The position numbers and the translations under genes are program-made. The notes under the pieces were generated by a model. The model was not told the DNA's origin and ran no database searches. It worked only from the letters and a program-made list of their open reading frames with translations. Below are positions 11,102 to 22,200 of a stretch of DNA of 26,461 nucleotides, piece after piece; within the stretch, counting starts at the first letter, position 1, and every line of letters begins with the position of its first letter. Source of the stretch: Zarea fungicola (lineage: Eukaryota; Ascomycota; Sordariomycetes; Hypocreales; Cordycipitaceae); NCBI GenBank assembly GCA_900169235.1, contig FWCC01000633.1, positions 1-26,461 on the forward strand. The letters run 5' to 3'.

Positions 11102-12946
11102 TAATTCTCCAAGAGCGTACATATCAGACTTTTTGCGATGGATAGTATATAAATAACCTGCAAAATTTCGTCAAATCAACTCGTCAATCAATATGACTGC
11201 AATATTGCAGACGTTACCACCGCTTGCCACTTACTTGCGAAACCAGCCAACTCCAAACTTTGAAAGAGGCAGATCCAGCTTTGCCAAGGCAGCTGCACAC
11301 GCGTCTCCAGGCTAAAACATAACTCTCCTTGTGTGAAATGCTAGTTCCGAAACCCGGTGATACGTAGCATGGCTCATCTTGAACACTTGCAGGTCTGTGT
11401 CTTTAATCTATTTTCAGGTCGCGTGGTTTTAAGGTTCACCCGATTAGGTAGGAGCCTCGCAGCCCCAGTAGTTTGTTTTAGGTAAAAGGCATGCTAATCT
11501 GTACATGATTAACCAATAAACTATTTCAGCCCCATTCCGTTCATCCGTCCGTCCGCAAATTGTACACCGCTGCAACTTTGAAGGGCTGCAGCGGCATTAC
11601 TAAGTGAATACTCTTAATAACTGCGAGTTTCTTGTATTTCCCCCGTGGGGTATGTAAGTGCCGGTTGCTTGGCAAGCTGCAGAAAGAGTGAGTGGTGGAT
11701 GCGTGCGGGCTTACTTCATTTTGGTAGGGACTGTAAAAAGACCAATCCACACAAGGGGCGTCGCCTAAAACAAGGTTCGTCTGACCCGATCGAATAAACG
11801 GGAAATATGCCACAAGCGAAAGAAGGAGACTAGGTCTCCCGTTATACCATGTCCATTGATGTGGTTGCATGAAGACACACGTGGGGATGCAGATGCTGTA
11901 ACCACCTTTGGGCATGGTAAGAGCTGAAAATGGGAGGAGGCACCTAAAATGCGGGGATGATATACCTTTTCGCCAAGCAACGCAAGTGCATGAACATAAC
12001 ATATGCATGTAAGCCAGGGGTTGTATTTCTTAGCGGCATTTCCTTTCGTGGGGGTTAGAGACTGTGAACAAAGTCTACATGTGGAACTATTTAGGAGCAT
12101 TTACTCCTCTGAAGTTAACGTTACGGGCGGATCTCATTTTTAGCACTGATGATATCTTACAAAGTTGACTTGCTGGGGTAAGTAGTGTAACTTATCTCTG
12201 TGTGTGTGGGCTTCGCATGGTTGCACATGGCCATTGGCCAAGTTGCTTAGATCCTTGGCAAAGTAACCCTTTTCCTCATATTCAGGCACAAAACGCTGTT
12301 CATTATCTCAACTCTCATCACATTACCCTTTGCCAATGCTCACGAGGCTCCGCTTGCAGACCGCGTCTCACTGCATGCTATCAGGAATTCTAAGAAATCA
12401 CTGCCAGTAACAGGGAAGGATTTAAACTAGCTTCCCGATTAAGTTTATGTGTTTCGGCCCCATTTCGCCTTTTCGATGCTTCAAGACCCGCATGCTCGTC
12501 GCATTGGAGTCATTGAGCGACACGATGATCAACTTGTTGAGCTAGTCGAGTGTTACATTACGACAAATTTTATATTAATGTAGTATTTCTCAGTATTCCT
12601 CAAGGAAATAGTAGTAATGAACCAGTTGTCAGTTGTGGTTTAGCCCAAAAATTGGAAACTCGGTGCGCATCCCAAGTTCCTGCTGTGATGCAACCATGAA
12701 GTCTAGTTGGAGGAGGGCTAGTATCTGGAGCAGAGTTGAACAGAAACGTGAGTAAGAAACATATATACTATATTTACAAGACAAATACATAAAGAGAGTT
12801 GATATCCCGCTTTATACCATTAACAATCCCATCGTTCCAAGTCACTACCGCAGCTTGAAGTCGACATCTACTCATCAACCCTACTTTTATACACAAAACC
12901 CACAACACCAACAAACAAAGTCTCCCCAAAGCCACCAGCTCGAACA
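11102..12946. other. Intergenic region, no gene recognised
   Basis: About 1.85 kb between two plus-strand secreted-protein genes. It should include the 3' end of the phosphodiesterase transcript and the LPMO promoter; a TATATA-containing stretch near 12761-12775 lies about 180 nt before the LPMO start. The longest open frames (155 and 111 residues, minus strand, 11541-12100) have no family resemblance and no supporting splice structure. Confidence 0.55.
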
Positions 12947-13639
12947 ATGCAGCTCACCGCATCCCTCTCTACCCTGTTGGGCCTTGCCTCCCTCACCACC
13001 GCACACATGCAAATGTCCAGCCCGCCCCCCTTCCGCTCCAGGCACAACCCCTACACCACCGACATTGACTACGACATGAACAACCCGCTCTCGGCCAGCG
13101 GCTCCAACTACCCGTGCAAGGGGTACCACAACCTCCTCAACACCCCGCAGGGCCGCTCCGTCGTCACCTGGACCGCGGGCGGCGCCTACAGCTTCAGCGT
13201 CGAGGGCAGCGCCACGCACAACGGCGGCAGCTGCCAGGCGTCCCTCTCGTACGACGGCGGGCGCACCTTCAAGGTGCTGCACTCGTACATTGGCAACTGC
13301 CCGCTGCAGACGACGTGGCCGTTTACGCTGCCCAACGACACCCCCGCCGGCGAGGCCGTCTTTGCGTGGACCTGGTTTAACAACATTGGCAACCGCGAGA
13401 TGTACATGAACTGCGCGCATGTGACCATCAGGGCCCGCGGCAGCAAGCGTGAGGAGGGTGGTGAGTTGGAGGCGCGGGCTCCCACGGATCCGTTCAACTC
13501 GCGCCCGGCCAACTTCATCGCCAACGTGGGCAACGGCTGCTCGACGCTGGAAGGGTCGGATGTGCTGTTCCCCAGACTAGGCCCGGATGTGAGCAACGTC
13601 TCCAGGAAGACTGCGCCTCCCCAGGGCCGATGCGCTTAA
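12947..13639 (+). CDS. AA11-like lytic polysaccharide monooxygenase, secreted, 230 aa
   Basis: Single exon. Residues 1-19 are a signal peptide ending TTA, so the mature protein would begin with His20, as copper LPMOs require for the histidine brace. The second brace histidine fits H91 in SATHNGGSC. The axial tyrosine fits Y153 in NREMYMNC, a motif typical of the AA11 chitin-active family and its relatives. Cysteines C57, C96, C118 and C156 suggest two disulfides in the core. The family oxidatively cleaves chitin or related polysaccharide in the secretome; I infer this from the motifs. After residue 165 the protein continues for about 65 residues with a KR dibasic pair (167-168), an acidic patch and two more cysteines. 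This tail is not part of the usual core. The domain start (HMQM, then SNYPCKGY) matches a group of AA11-like proteins somewhat apart from the founding AA11 enzymes, so substrate is uncertain. The gene is convergent with the next gene. Confidence 0.83.
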   Translation: MQLTASLSTLLGLASLTTAHMQMSSPPPFRSRHNPYTTDIDYDMNNPLSASGSNYPCKGYHNLLNTPQGRSVVTWTAGGAYSFSVEGSATHNGGSCQASLSYDGGRTFKVLHSYIGNCPLQTTWPFTLPNDTPAGEAVFAWTWFNNIGNREMYMNCAHVTIRARGSKREEGGELEARAPTDPFNSRPANFIANVGNGCSTLEGSDVLFPRLGPDVSNVSRKTAPPQGRCA

Positions 13640-14027
13640 ATGGAACGCGCAGCCATATTGGGGGGGATTTTATATGAATGGTGTGTATATAAGTATAAGG
13701 TGAAGGTTCTTGGTACATACTTGCCTGCCAACATTCGGTTATTGTACATACATTTACCGCACAAGCTTTCCGAGTCACATGTGTATAGTTTGATGGAGAG
13801 TAGTATTTAGTTTTACGTACACGTATTAAAAAAATTGATTCCATCTGGAATTGTCCCAAAAACGCCTAGAATACCTTTCCCAAAAAACGCCACCCAATAC
13901 CAGCTGCAACCAACCTGTCAATGAACACAATCGGGGTATATAAAATCTCAAAACAAATCTTTCAAGTGGCCGTCAAACTTTGGCCCTCGCTTGGCTACTC
14001 TTCATCATTCCTTGCTTGCTGGCCAGG
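13640..14027. other. Tail-to-tail intergenic region
   Basis: 388 bp between the stop codons of the LPMO gene (plus) and the PTH11-like gene (minus). It should carry both 3' UTRs and polyadenylation signals. I see no further gene. Confidence 0.6.
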
Positions 14028-15397
14028 CTATTCGCGGCTCCTCTCATCATCTACTTGTGTTGATGGCCGCCCCCCTTGACCTGTCGTAATGGGGCGATAC
14101 ATGGCTTCCACGTCTGTATCCGAATCGTGATTGCGCGTCGTCTGCGCGCTGCCGCCGAATCTCCGCTCACTCTGCGCCCGCAGCGTCGACATGGCATAGC
14201 TGTTGTTACTTGTAATCCCCTGGCTCCGACTGCCGCCCCACGCCTCATCCGTGCCCATCTTTGTCGTGGCGCCGAAATTATTATTAAAGGCTTGCAAGAA
14301 CTGGCGAAAGCAGGGAAACGTGGCGGCCATGATGGAAAAGTGCATAACAGCCTGAGTCGCAATCGTGAGCTTCGAGACCGTGAACAGAATCGCGGCATCA
14401 TCACCACCACCAGCACTTCCGTCGATTGTATTGTTTGCCGTCGTGGTCGTCGGCTCTGCGCGCAGGGCGTCGCGCAGGTAGATGAGTCGGAAGCTGACGG
14501 GGATGGCGACGAGGAGCTGTGCGGAAAAGGCCGCGACGACGATGAATTTGGTGCGAAAGGCCATGTCGAAACCGAGGACGAGGGAAAAGGCCAGAGCAGA
14601 GATTAGGACTTCGAGCACTACGCTGAGAGACTCGATGGTGATCCAACGCTGAAACTAACGGAAAGGTACGCCATGTTAGTGGAAAGGAAGAGTATGAGCG
14701 GGGAGGTGAGAGTTTTCGTACAACGCCTGTGCAGTGCCCGTTTATTATGTCCCATGGCCGGCTGCTCCCGCATTGAAACGCAACGGTGAAGATGGATGAT
14801 ATCCCCCACGCGAAAATAAGACCGGTAACGGTATTCGTCGCAATCGAATGTCGGCCGGCGGCCTGGCGGCTGACGCGGGATATCAGTAGCGACATGGATG
14901 CCTTTGCCGGGCAGATGGCCGCAATGTACATTAAAGTGCTTGCAAAATATGCCTGAAAAAAAAAGAAATCCGTGTTAGGACGGGGTTTCGCGTCAACCTC
15001 AGTTGCTTGCGTACCTTGAGAGCCGATTCCACACCATTCAGATAGGCATCATTATGTCGCACGCCAAGGCCTTCACGGACAGCATAGAGTACGACAGCAG
15101 TCTGGCATGAACCAATAACCTAGTACAAAAAATCGGACGTCAGCATCGGATAGTCGACAAGGCATCACATGAAGGATCCAATTTGATTCTTCTTTGTCGG
15201 TGGTGCAGGCTTACAGTGGCAATCACCGCAAAAGTATCATCCCAGCCAAAGGGACCCGCGAGTCGAAGCCGAATGAATAGTCGGATGAGAAGGACCAGAA
15301 TGCTCCATGTGAGGCCAACAGTTGCGGCAATGACGATGTATGCTCTGTGGTCGTCGGGGCCAACGACCATGTGGTCCTGGACGCCGACGCCAGCCAT
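14028..15397 (-). CDS. PTH11/rhodopsin-type seven-helix integral membrane protein, 379 aa, four exons
   Basis: Exons on the minus strand 15397-15215, 15119-15015, 14952-14722 and 14648-14028 are all in phase 0 and join to 379 residues. ATG at 15397 is the first in-frame ATG; the frame is open further upstream only from a TTG. Seven hydrophobic segments are visible: AYIVIAATVGLTW.., FAVIATVIGSCQTAVV, STLMYIAAICPAK.., TVTGLIFAWGISSIF, VVLEVLISALAFSLVL, FIVVAAFSAQLLVAI and KLTIATQAVMHFSIMA. GPFGWDD before helix 2, the K after helix 3 followed by LLISR, and QAFNNNFG after helix 7 are typical of the fungal rhodopsin-like (DUF-type, PTH11-related) family. There is no CFEM domain. The cytosolic tail (about 100 residues) is hydrophilic and Ser/Arg-rich. 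Members are often called PTH11-like GPCRs, mostly without ligand data. A role in surface or nutrient sensing is inference. Confidence 0.85.
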
Positions 15398-17475
15398 TAA
15401 AGTGAGAAGGGATAGATGGACAACGTGGACGCGAAGCCAGCTCCAGCCCACGACTGCAAAGGGCAAGTTGAATTTAAAGAGATGCGCTGGGCCACTTCTT
15501 CAACATTGTCACTAGAGGTATACTATGCAGGGGGATCTGCTGGAGATGCAGACCAAAAAATGGGTACACAAGGAGAATGGAGAGAAAAAAACGAAAAGAG
15601 TGAAGGAAAAAAGCCAAGATTGATTTACCGAGACGCGCAGGGCACTCTGCCGGGCTCCGAATGATGAGATGGAGAAAGTTGCAGATCGCAGAATACTGGG
15701 CCAACAAGGTGGGCAGACTAGCCTGTGCAGGAGAAACCTTAGGTCTTGTCTCACAGGCATGGTATCAAAGTAATTCAAATACCACCACACCGGATTACAT
15801 GTACTCTGAAGGGTATTTTTAAACCTTTTGCTCCACCTCTGTCGAGGTAACAACGTGGATGGAGAATGGTAAAGCGCAAAATAGCACCAAAATGTGAATT
15901 TTGGCCGTGCTCGTGCGCAATGGAGTTCAACAGCGCTGCAGTAGGCCCAAATAATCAAGGAACCGATTGACAGGAACCAGTCTCTGCAGCAATAGAGGGT
16001 GAGTGGTAAATCTCTGCACTGACGTGGTGGATCTAAGTGATTGGGTAAAAGTGTGCGCTTGCTTATGCAAAAAGGTAATTTCTAAACAGGCAGCTCTCAA
16101 TCTAGTAGTTGCCTTTTTGAATCTGACGCTGGAAATAGGCTATGTGAGATACGAGAAGCCGAGACCGTTCGAGCTTTGATTCCCCCCTTTCGCATCCCAA
16201 ACCCTGTCCTCGCACAAGAGGTCTACTCCCACGTCAGTTCCTGGCTCCGGAATTCTTCGCTGATGGTATCAAAAGCATGTATGTATTTTGTCCAGTTACA
16301 TAATAGTTCATCTCCCCTCCTCTTTCTTGGAAATCCTGCAAGGACCTCCACTTAGATACCAAGAGCCAACTACGTAAGAGGAAGGAGAGAAAAACTCGCC
16401 ATGCTTTTTTCTTGCCTCGCGCCTTGGCCGCCTGGGCAATGCTGCTAGCGCAGCAAATCGGGCTAGGGGCACGTATCTCGATGGTGGTGGCTTGACTCGG
16501 ATGTCTCACCCGGCCAGCGCCAACTTGACAACTGATATCCAATCGCTCCCTGTGGTATCCCCCTCCCATTTACGCAATCACCTGGCCATGGGGAGACCCC
16601 ATGACATTTATGCGGTGTGCTGGGAACAACTCATCGCTGCGAAATACTCCCAAGCACGTACAGCTCAGCGGATGATCGTTGTGGCAACAGGATCATCACA
16701 GGGAGGCCAATGCCAGATATAGCCGCTAGTTGGATAAGCACGGCCCGCGGGGAAAATCGAGACACACATAATTTTAAAAATGGATATTCCCTCCACACCA
16801 ACTTTGCCGAGAGTAGAAAATGGCTTGCGAGGGAGGAAACGCTCACAACTCACAAAGTTTCAAGTGGATTATCACAGGCTACTAGTTTAATTGGTAAACA
16901 TGGCAATGTGACAGAAGCAAACAGTTGTCCTTTCTGTACGTTTCGCGTTTACCTTTAGCAGAACTGGATAAAGTGAGTTAAACGGTGTAACTGAGAGTTC
17001 CGTCCGCGCCAGTGCCCTTCATTGCAAGTGCTAAACTACTTGGTGGAAATGCCTTGGTAGATCCTTTCTACGAGCCAATCTTTAATTCTGTGGAGAGCGC
17101 TTTTAAGGGTGCTTGGTACGCCATACGAAGGACACGGGCCGAATCCGTTCAATTGCCAGGGATGCCGCATGGCTTTCTTTTTCGTCTTGCTACTCCTCAA
17201 GTTGTAACCCCTCTTCATCCCTACTAAAAGAAGTCGGAAAATGTCCAAACGGTCCCCTTCCACATAGAATTTAGCGGCTATTCGCAGTAGCAGAAACATT
17301 GCCTCAAGACACCCACAACCGCTCTCCCTTTCTGTGAAGCGAAAAAGTGCCACGACAGGAGAAAAGTAGACGCGCAAGGTCGTTGCCCGTTAATCCTTGT
17401 ATTGCTCAACCAAGAGCGACAGCCGCCGCGACCTCGAAATATCCTCTCAAAACTTCAGAGATAAAGGTACATCAA
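15398..17475. other. Divergent intergenic region between membrane protein and permease genes
   Basis: About 2.1 kb upstream of both the PTH11-like gene (minus) and the permease (plus), so it should hold both promoters. A 148-residue minus-strand frame at 15512-15958 has unlikely composition and ends by running toward the membrane protein's 5' side; I treat it as untranslated leader or chance. The permease frame stays open to 17347 without an ATG, so that part is read as 5' UTR. No RNA gene or repeat recognised. Confidence 0.55.
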
Positions 17476-19196
17476 ATGATGGAAAAGCAGACAGCCCATC
17501 CCGCGACGCCTGCCGAGGCCGAGTCGCAGCCCGACATGGACGCCGCGACGCAAGCAGGCAACGAATCCCTCTACAGCGACACGCTCACGGCCAAGGACCT
17601 CCATTCGGGCTTCACCAGCCACGACCGCCTCGATATGCGGCGCATGGGCAAGAAGCAGCAGTTCCGGCGCAACTTCCGCCTCATGTCCACCATTGGCTTC
17701 ACCACCTGCGTCATGGGCACCTGGGAGATCCTCCTCACCTCCAACACGCAGGGCCTGACGGCCGGCGGGATGCCGGGCCTCTTCTGGTCCCTCGTCTGGT
17801 CCCACGTCGGCCAGTTCCTCATCGTCCTCTCCCTCGCGGAGATGGCCTCGATGGCGCCCACGGCGGGCGGCCAGTACCACTGGGTCTCCGAGTTTGCCAG
17901 CCCGCGCCACCAGAAGCTCCTCAGCTACCTCTCGGGCTGGCTCTCGGCCGTGTCGTGGCAGTCCATTGTCGCGCTCGACGCCTTCCTCATCGGCTCCATC
18001 ATCCAGGCCCTGATTGTGCTCCATTCGGCCACGTACAACCCGGCCCGGTACCAGGGCACGCTCCTCGTCATGGCGTCTGTGCTCTTCATCGCCCTCTTCA
18101 ACGTGTTTGCCGCCAAGCATTTGCCGCTCGCCGAGGGCATCTTTGTCACGATTCACCTCTTTGCGTTTTTCCCCGTCATCATCACGCTGCTTGTTCTGGC
18201 ACCAAAACAGGCTGCCGTGGATGTCTTTACCAACTTTACCGATAATAATGTGCCGGGCAGCACGTGGCCGTCGCTCTCCCTGGCTGTCATGGTCGGCCAG
18301 GTCTCGTCCATGTTTGTCGTGCTCGGATCCGACTCGGTCGCACACATGTCGGAGGAAATCGAGGATGCGGGCGTCATTGTCCCGCGTGCCATGGTGTGGT
18401 CGTTTCTTCTCAACGTGCCGTTTACGTTTGGTCTGCTCTTGACGTATTTATTCTGCATTGGGGACGTGCAGGAGGCGCTGAGCGACAAGACCGGGTTCCC
18501 CTTCATCTACGTCTTTCAGAGGGCGACGGGGAGTGTTGCTGGCGCGTCCGGGTTGACGATTGTGGTGCTTGTGCTGCTCATCATGGTTACCATTTCGAGC
18601 TTGGCATCGACATCCAGACAAACGTTTGCGTTTGCGCGCGATAACGGCTTTCCATTTTCCAAGTGGCTTGGTACAGTAAGTTGCCCTTTCCGTTGACACC
18701 ATACGCGTCATTCGTCTAAACCTCCTGAATCTCACTTGACTAACATTGGCTCGGCTAGGTCCATCCAACTTGGCACGTCCCTGTCAACGCCGTCACATTC
18801 ACATGTCTCTTCAGCATGATCCTCTCACTCATCAACATTGGCTCTACCGTTGCTTTCAACGCCATGTTATCTCTCTCCACCGTTGCCCTCATGGCTACCT
18901 ACTGCATCTGCGTTGGGTGCATCGCCCTCCGTCGTCTTCGCGGTGAAGCCTTGCCTCGATCCCGCTGGTCTCTAGGCCGATGGGGTTTGCCTGTCAACCT
19001 CGCTGCACTGGTTTATGCGTGCTGGTCGTTTTTCTGGAGCTTCTGGCCGAATAGTAATCACGTTAACGCCACAAACTTCAACTGGGCGTGCGTGCTCTTT
19101 GTCGGTCTCATGGGCCTTGCCGCCATGTGGTATTATTTTCGTGCCCGGCATGTATATCAAGGCCCGGTTGTCCTTGTTGCAAAAGTAAGAGACTAG
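17476..19196 (+). CDS. APC-superfamily permease (amino acid/GABA/choline type), 545 aa, two exons
   Basis: Exons 17476-18675 and 18759-19196 join in phase 0; the intron has a TGACTAAC branch site. ATG at 17476 is the first in-frame ATG, although the frame is open upstream. The protein has a polar N-terminus of about 75 residues, then about 12 hydrophobic segments. Family features are GFTTCVMGTWE at the first helix, EMASMAPTAGGQYHWVSEF in helix 3, SVAHMSEEIEDA in the middle, and SSLASTSRQTFAFARDNGFP near helix 8-9. This pattern fits fungal AA_permease_2 (PF13520) proteins, which include GABA permeases and choline transporters (Uga4/Hnm1 type). It would carry amino acids or quaternary amines through the plasma membrane by proton symport; substrate cannot be told from sequence. 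The C-terminus is short after the last helix. It is convergent with the ABC transporter, with 97 bp between stop codons. Confidence 0.88.
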
Positions 19197-19293
19197 ACGA
19201 TTGCAATCATATGTACGTAACAACTCGCTGTATATAACTAGATAAACACTGTAAATACATAATAACCTCATGCCCAACTCTCGCTCCGCCTCA

Positions 19294-22200
19294 TCACTCA
19301 TTCTTCACAATTTCCCCCTTTGCCAACTCAATCTGCACATCGCAGTCCTCAATCGTATTTGTCCGATGCGCAATCGTAATCACTGTACACTTATGAAAAG
19401 ATTCCCTCAGCGCCTTTTGCACTTTGGCGTCCGTCTTGTAGTCAATACTGCTCGTACCCTCATCTACAAGCACGACGCCTGTGCCCCCCAGCTCCCTGTT
19501 CCGCAAAATCGCCCGTGCAATGCAGAACAATTGCATTTGGCCCGCTGATAACCCAATATCGGCAAACTTGGCGTCCAGCCCCCCTCCCTTTTCATGGATC
19601 GTCTCCCATAGACCCAGATGAACCAGCTCCTTTTGCAATTCTGCATCTCGTGCGTGGAGCTTTGTAGCGTCGCTTTCGTTGATTTGGAATGGGAGGAGAT
19701 TGTCCCGTACTGTGCCTCCGAATTTTACAGAGTGCTGCGAGATGGTCACAATGCGGGATCGGAGCTCGTCTGGGGCAATGGTGGAAATGTCAACACCGTC
19801 GATGCGAACCGTGCCAGTATACTCCAGAAAGCCTAGGAGTGTGAGAAGAACAGAAGACTTGCCACTATTAGCCGTATTAGCATGGCTCCAAATAGAATAA
19901 AGCTTTACTCCTCTGTCATGAAACTTACCTGCCAGTACGTCCCCTCAGTCCGACTTTTTGCCCGGGAGCAATGACGAATGACACATCTCGCAGTGCGACT
20001 TTTTCTGCATCATCAGTGCTAAGCCAGATTGTTAGCAAAATCGCATTCCGAGTGCAGTTATTCCATGAGCATATCATACTTGTATCGTGCCGTGACACCC
20101 TCAAACTCAATCTTGCCGTCATGCGGCCACTCCGGATCAAGCTTCACAAATGACTCATGCCGCTCGACTGGTGTCTCAATGTTAAACAGATGAATACGCA
20201 GCAGCGACCCCAACGAGACCTCCATCATAGTCCAGGTGGAAATCAGCCGGTTCATCGACGTTCCAGTTCTAATGAGCTGCAAAAACGCTACACCGAGACC
20301 TGCCTGCGTAAAGGATGAAGGCAAATGAACCGCAATAGCCACCAAGGCAATACACACTGTGCTCGACATGGAATCGAGTACGAATCCAAGCCACTTCTGC
20401 AGGCTGTACATGATGTAGAATGGCTTTTGGGAGTCATCCACAAGCTGGAAGTTCTCCATCATGAAGCTCTCCTCCCAGCCAAACGCTCGAATGTGGCGCA
20501 GTCCGCTCGATGTCTCGAGGAATTGCGTGTAGAGCGGGGTATGTGTTTCGAGCTCGAGATGCCGCATCTGGCTTGACGTGCGGAGATAGTACCGCTGAAG
20601 TGGGAATGTGCCAATAAGGAAAGCGATGAGAACAGTGCTGATCCATTTTGAGGTGGATAGAATGACACCGATCTGAGTACACACGCCAAAGAAGACTAAA
20701 AACGAAGATTGTGTTAAAAACAAGAAAATTCCGTGATGTGGTTTATTTTTTGTGCATTTGTCGTACCATATAGAGTGAAGTGAAGTGAGGCCGGGAGATT
20801 TCGGGCAACCATGGTCAAATCCTGGCTATATCTACAAGTAGAGTTAGATCAAGGCCGTGGTCAACTGAGTTGAATCGTACATACTTGTTCAAGATTGAGC
20901 CCATGTCAGTTTTGCTCAGAAATCCAAGTGTTGATCTGATCCATTTCATTAGTAAGCTCCAAACTACTTGTTCTTGACCAGAATTGTGGCCAGGGATTCA
21001 AAACTCATACCGCATGACAGTCACCGAAAGTGACCTGTGCAAAGCAACCGACGAGCGCGGGACATTAACCGTAAAGAAAAGCCTGATCAAAAATTAGCAT
21101 AAAATGCAATTTGTAAGCTGAGAGTCGCAGGGCTTGACTTACAACGTGGTCAGACTGCCAATAATACAACAAGCAATTGTAAGACCTGCGTAGCCAATAT
21201 AGTAGAGATTATTCCTGGCATCAACCTCGATCCAGACTCGCATGTAAAGATCTACAAAATGTTACTTTCTTCACTCTGACACAAGTCATCATTTCGTTGC
21301 AAGAACATACCTGGAATAATCTCAAGAGCGGAAAAGAAAATTTGCATCACCACAAATGCAGAAAAGAGCCAATACCCCATGGTCCGGACGAACATTACGT
21401 AGAGGCCAACTTTACTTATAACCCGCGCATTGTCTCCTTCAAACGCGGGCACAGGTGCTCCAGCGGGTGGAACCTTGACTGATTGTAGCTCGCCGTCTTT
21501 ATCATCACCTGCTGTCTCTTTGAGCAGGTCCAGAATCTTTTCGCGGGTCGTTGAATCATTTTGGAGTTTATTTTCAAGGGTCACGTTTCCCTTACCGTCG
21601 AATACAAGGGTTTGATTAGCCTCGTCGAGACATTCGGCTGGTTCATTATTAGTCAATATCGAAAGGATGAATCGCACGTAGAAACGGTGTCTGAAAACTC
21701 ACGAAGGTGTGTCGAGAGAACGACTGTGCAGCCGGATTGCTTCAAGAGTCCATTGTTACCAAAAAGATCAGAGAAAATGGCGGTTGCGGTTGGATGGTCA
21801 AGCGCACTAAAAATATCGTCCAGGACCATGATGCGCGCTTCAAGATAGAGTGCCCGAGCCAATGCCTTTATATCAATGGCAGCACATTAGTAAACATCAT
21901 AATCACCGGAAAGAATGTGCACGTACCAATCTCTGTCGCTGCCCACCACTCAGACTTGAGCCATTGCTGCCAACAATATATGCATCGCGTTCCGAAAATT
22001 GCGCCACATCCTCCTCCAAGCGACAGACTCTCATGACACGATCATAGCGTGCTTGATCAAATGTAGCTGGCCCGATGACATTATCCCGAATCGATACATT
22101 TCGCAGCCAAACATGTTGATCGCAGTACCCAATCGGGCCAGCTTTGTCAATGGAGACGGAACCTTGTTGAATATCCGCCTCGCCGAGGATCGAATGCAAA

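Noticed and set aside
12887..13420. 177-residue minus-strand frame opposite the LPMO
   Set aside because: It is antisense to a well-supported coding exon. Its Val/Ala/Gly/Arg-rich composition is what codon bias of the true gene produces on the other strand.
14076..14606. 176-residue plus-strand frame opposite the PTH11-like gene
   Set aside because: Lies within the last exon of a seven-helix protein with four consistent splice junctions; no family resemblance.
14722..14731. A different end for exon 3 of the PTH11-like gene (reading on through GTACGA)
   Set aside because: Reading through gives Arg/Pro/Ser-rich sequence and no fifth helix in this frame; splicing to 14648 restores RWITIES and the next helix in phase.
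15512..15958. 148-residue minus-strand frame upstream of the PTH11-like gene
   Set aside because: It has no family match and cannot be joined to the membrane protein in a way that improves it; that protein already starts at a family-typical N-terminus.
17455..18345. 296-residue minus-strand and 282-residue plus-strand frames over the permease
   Set aside because: Highly charged or Pro/Arg/His-rich translations of a GC-rich coding exon in wrong frames; the permease frame shows clear transmembrane and family motifs.
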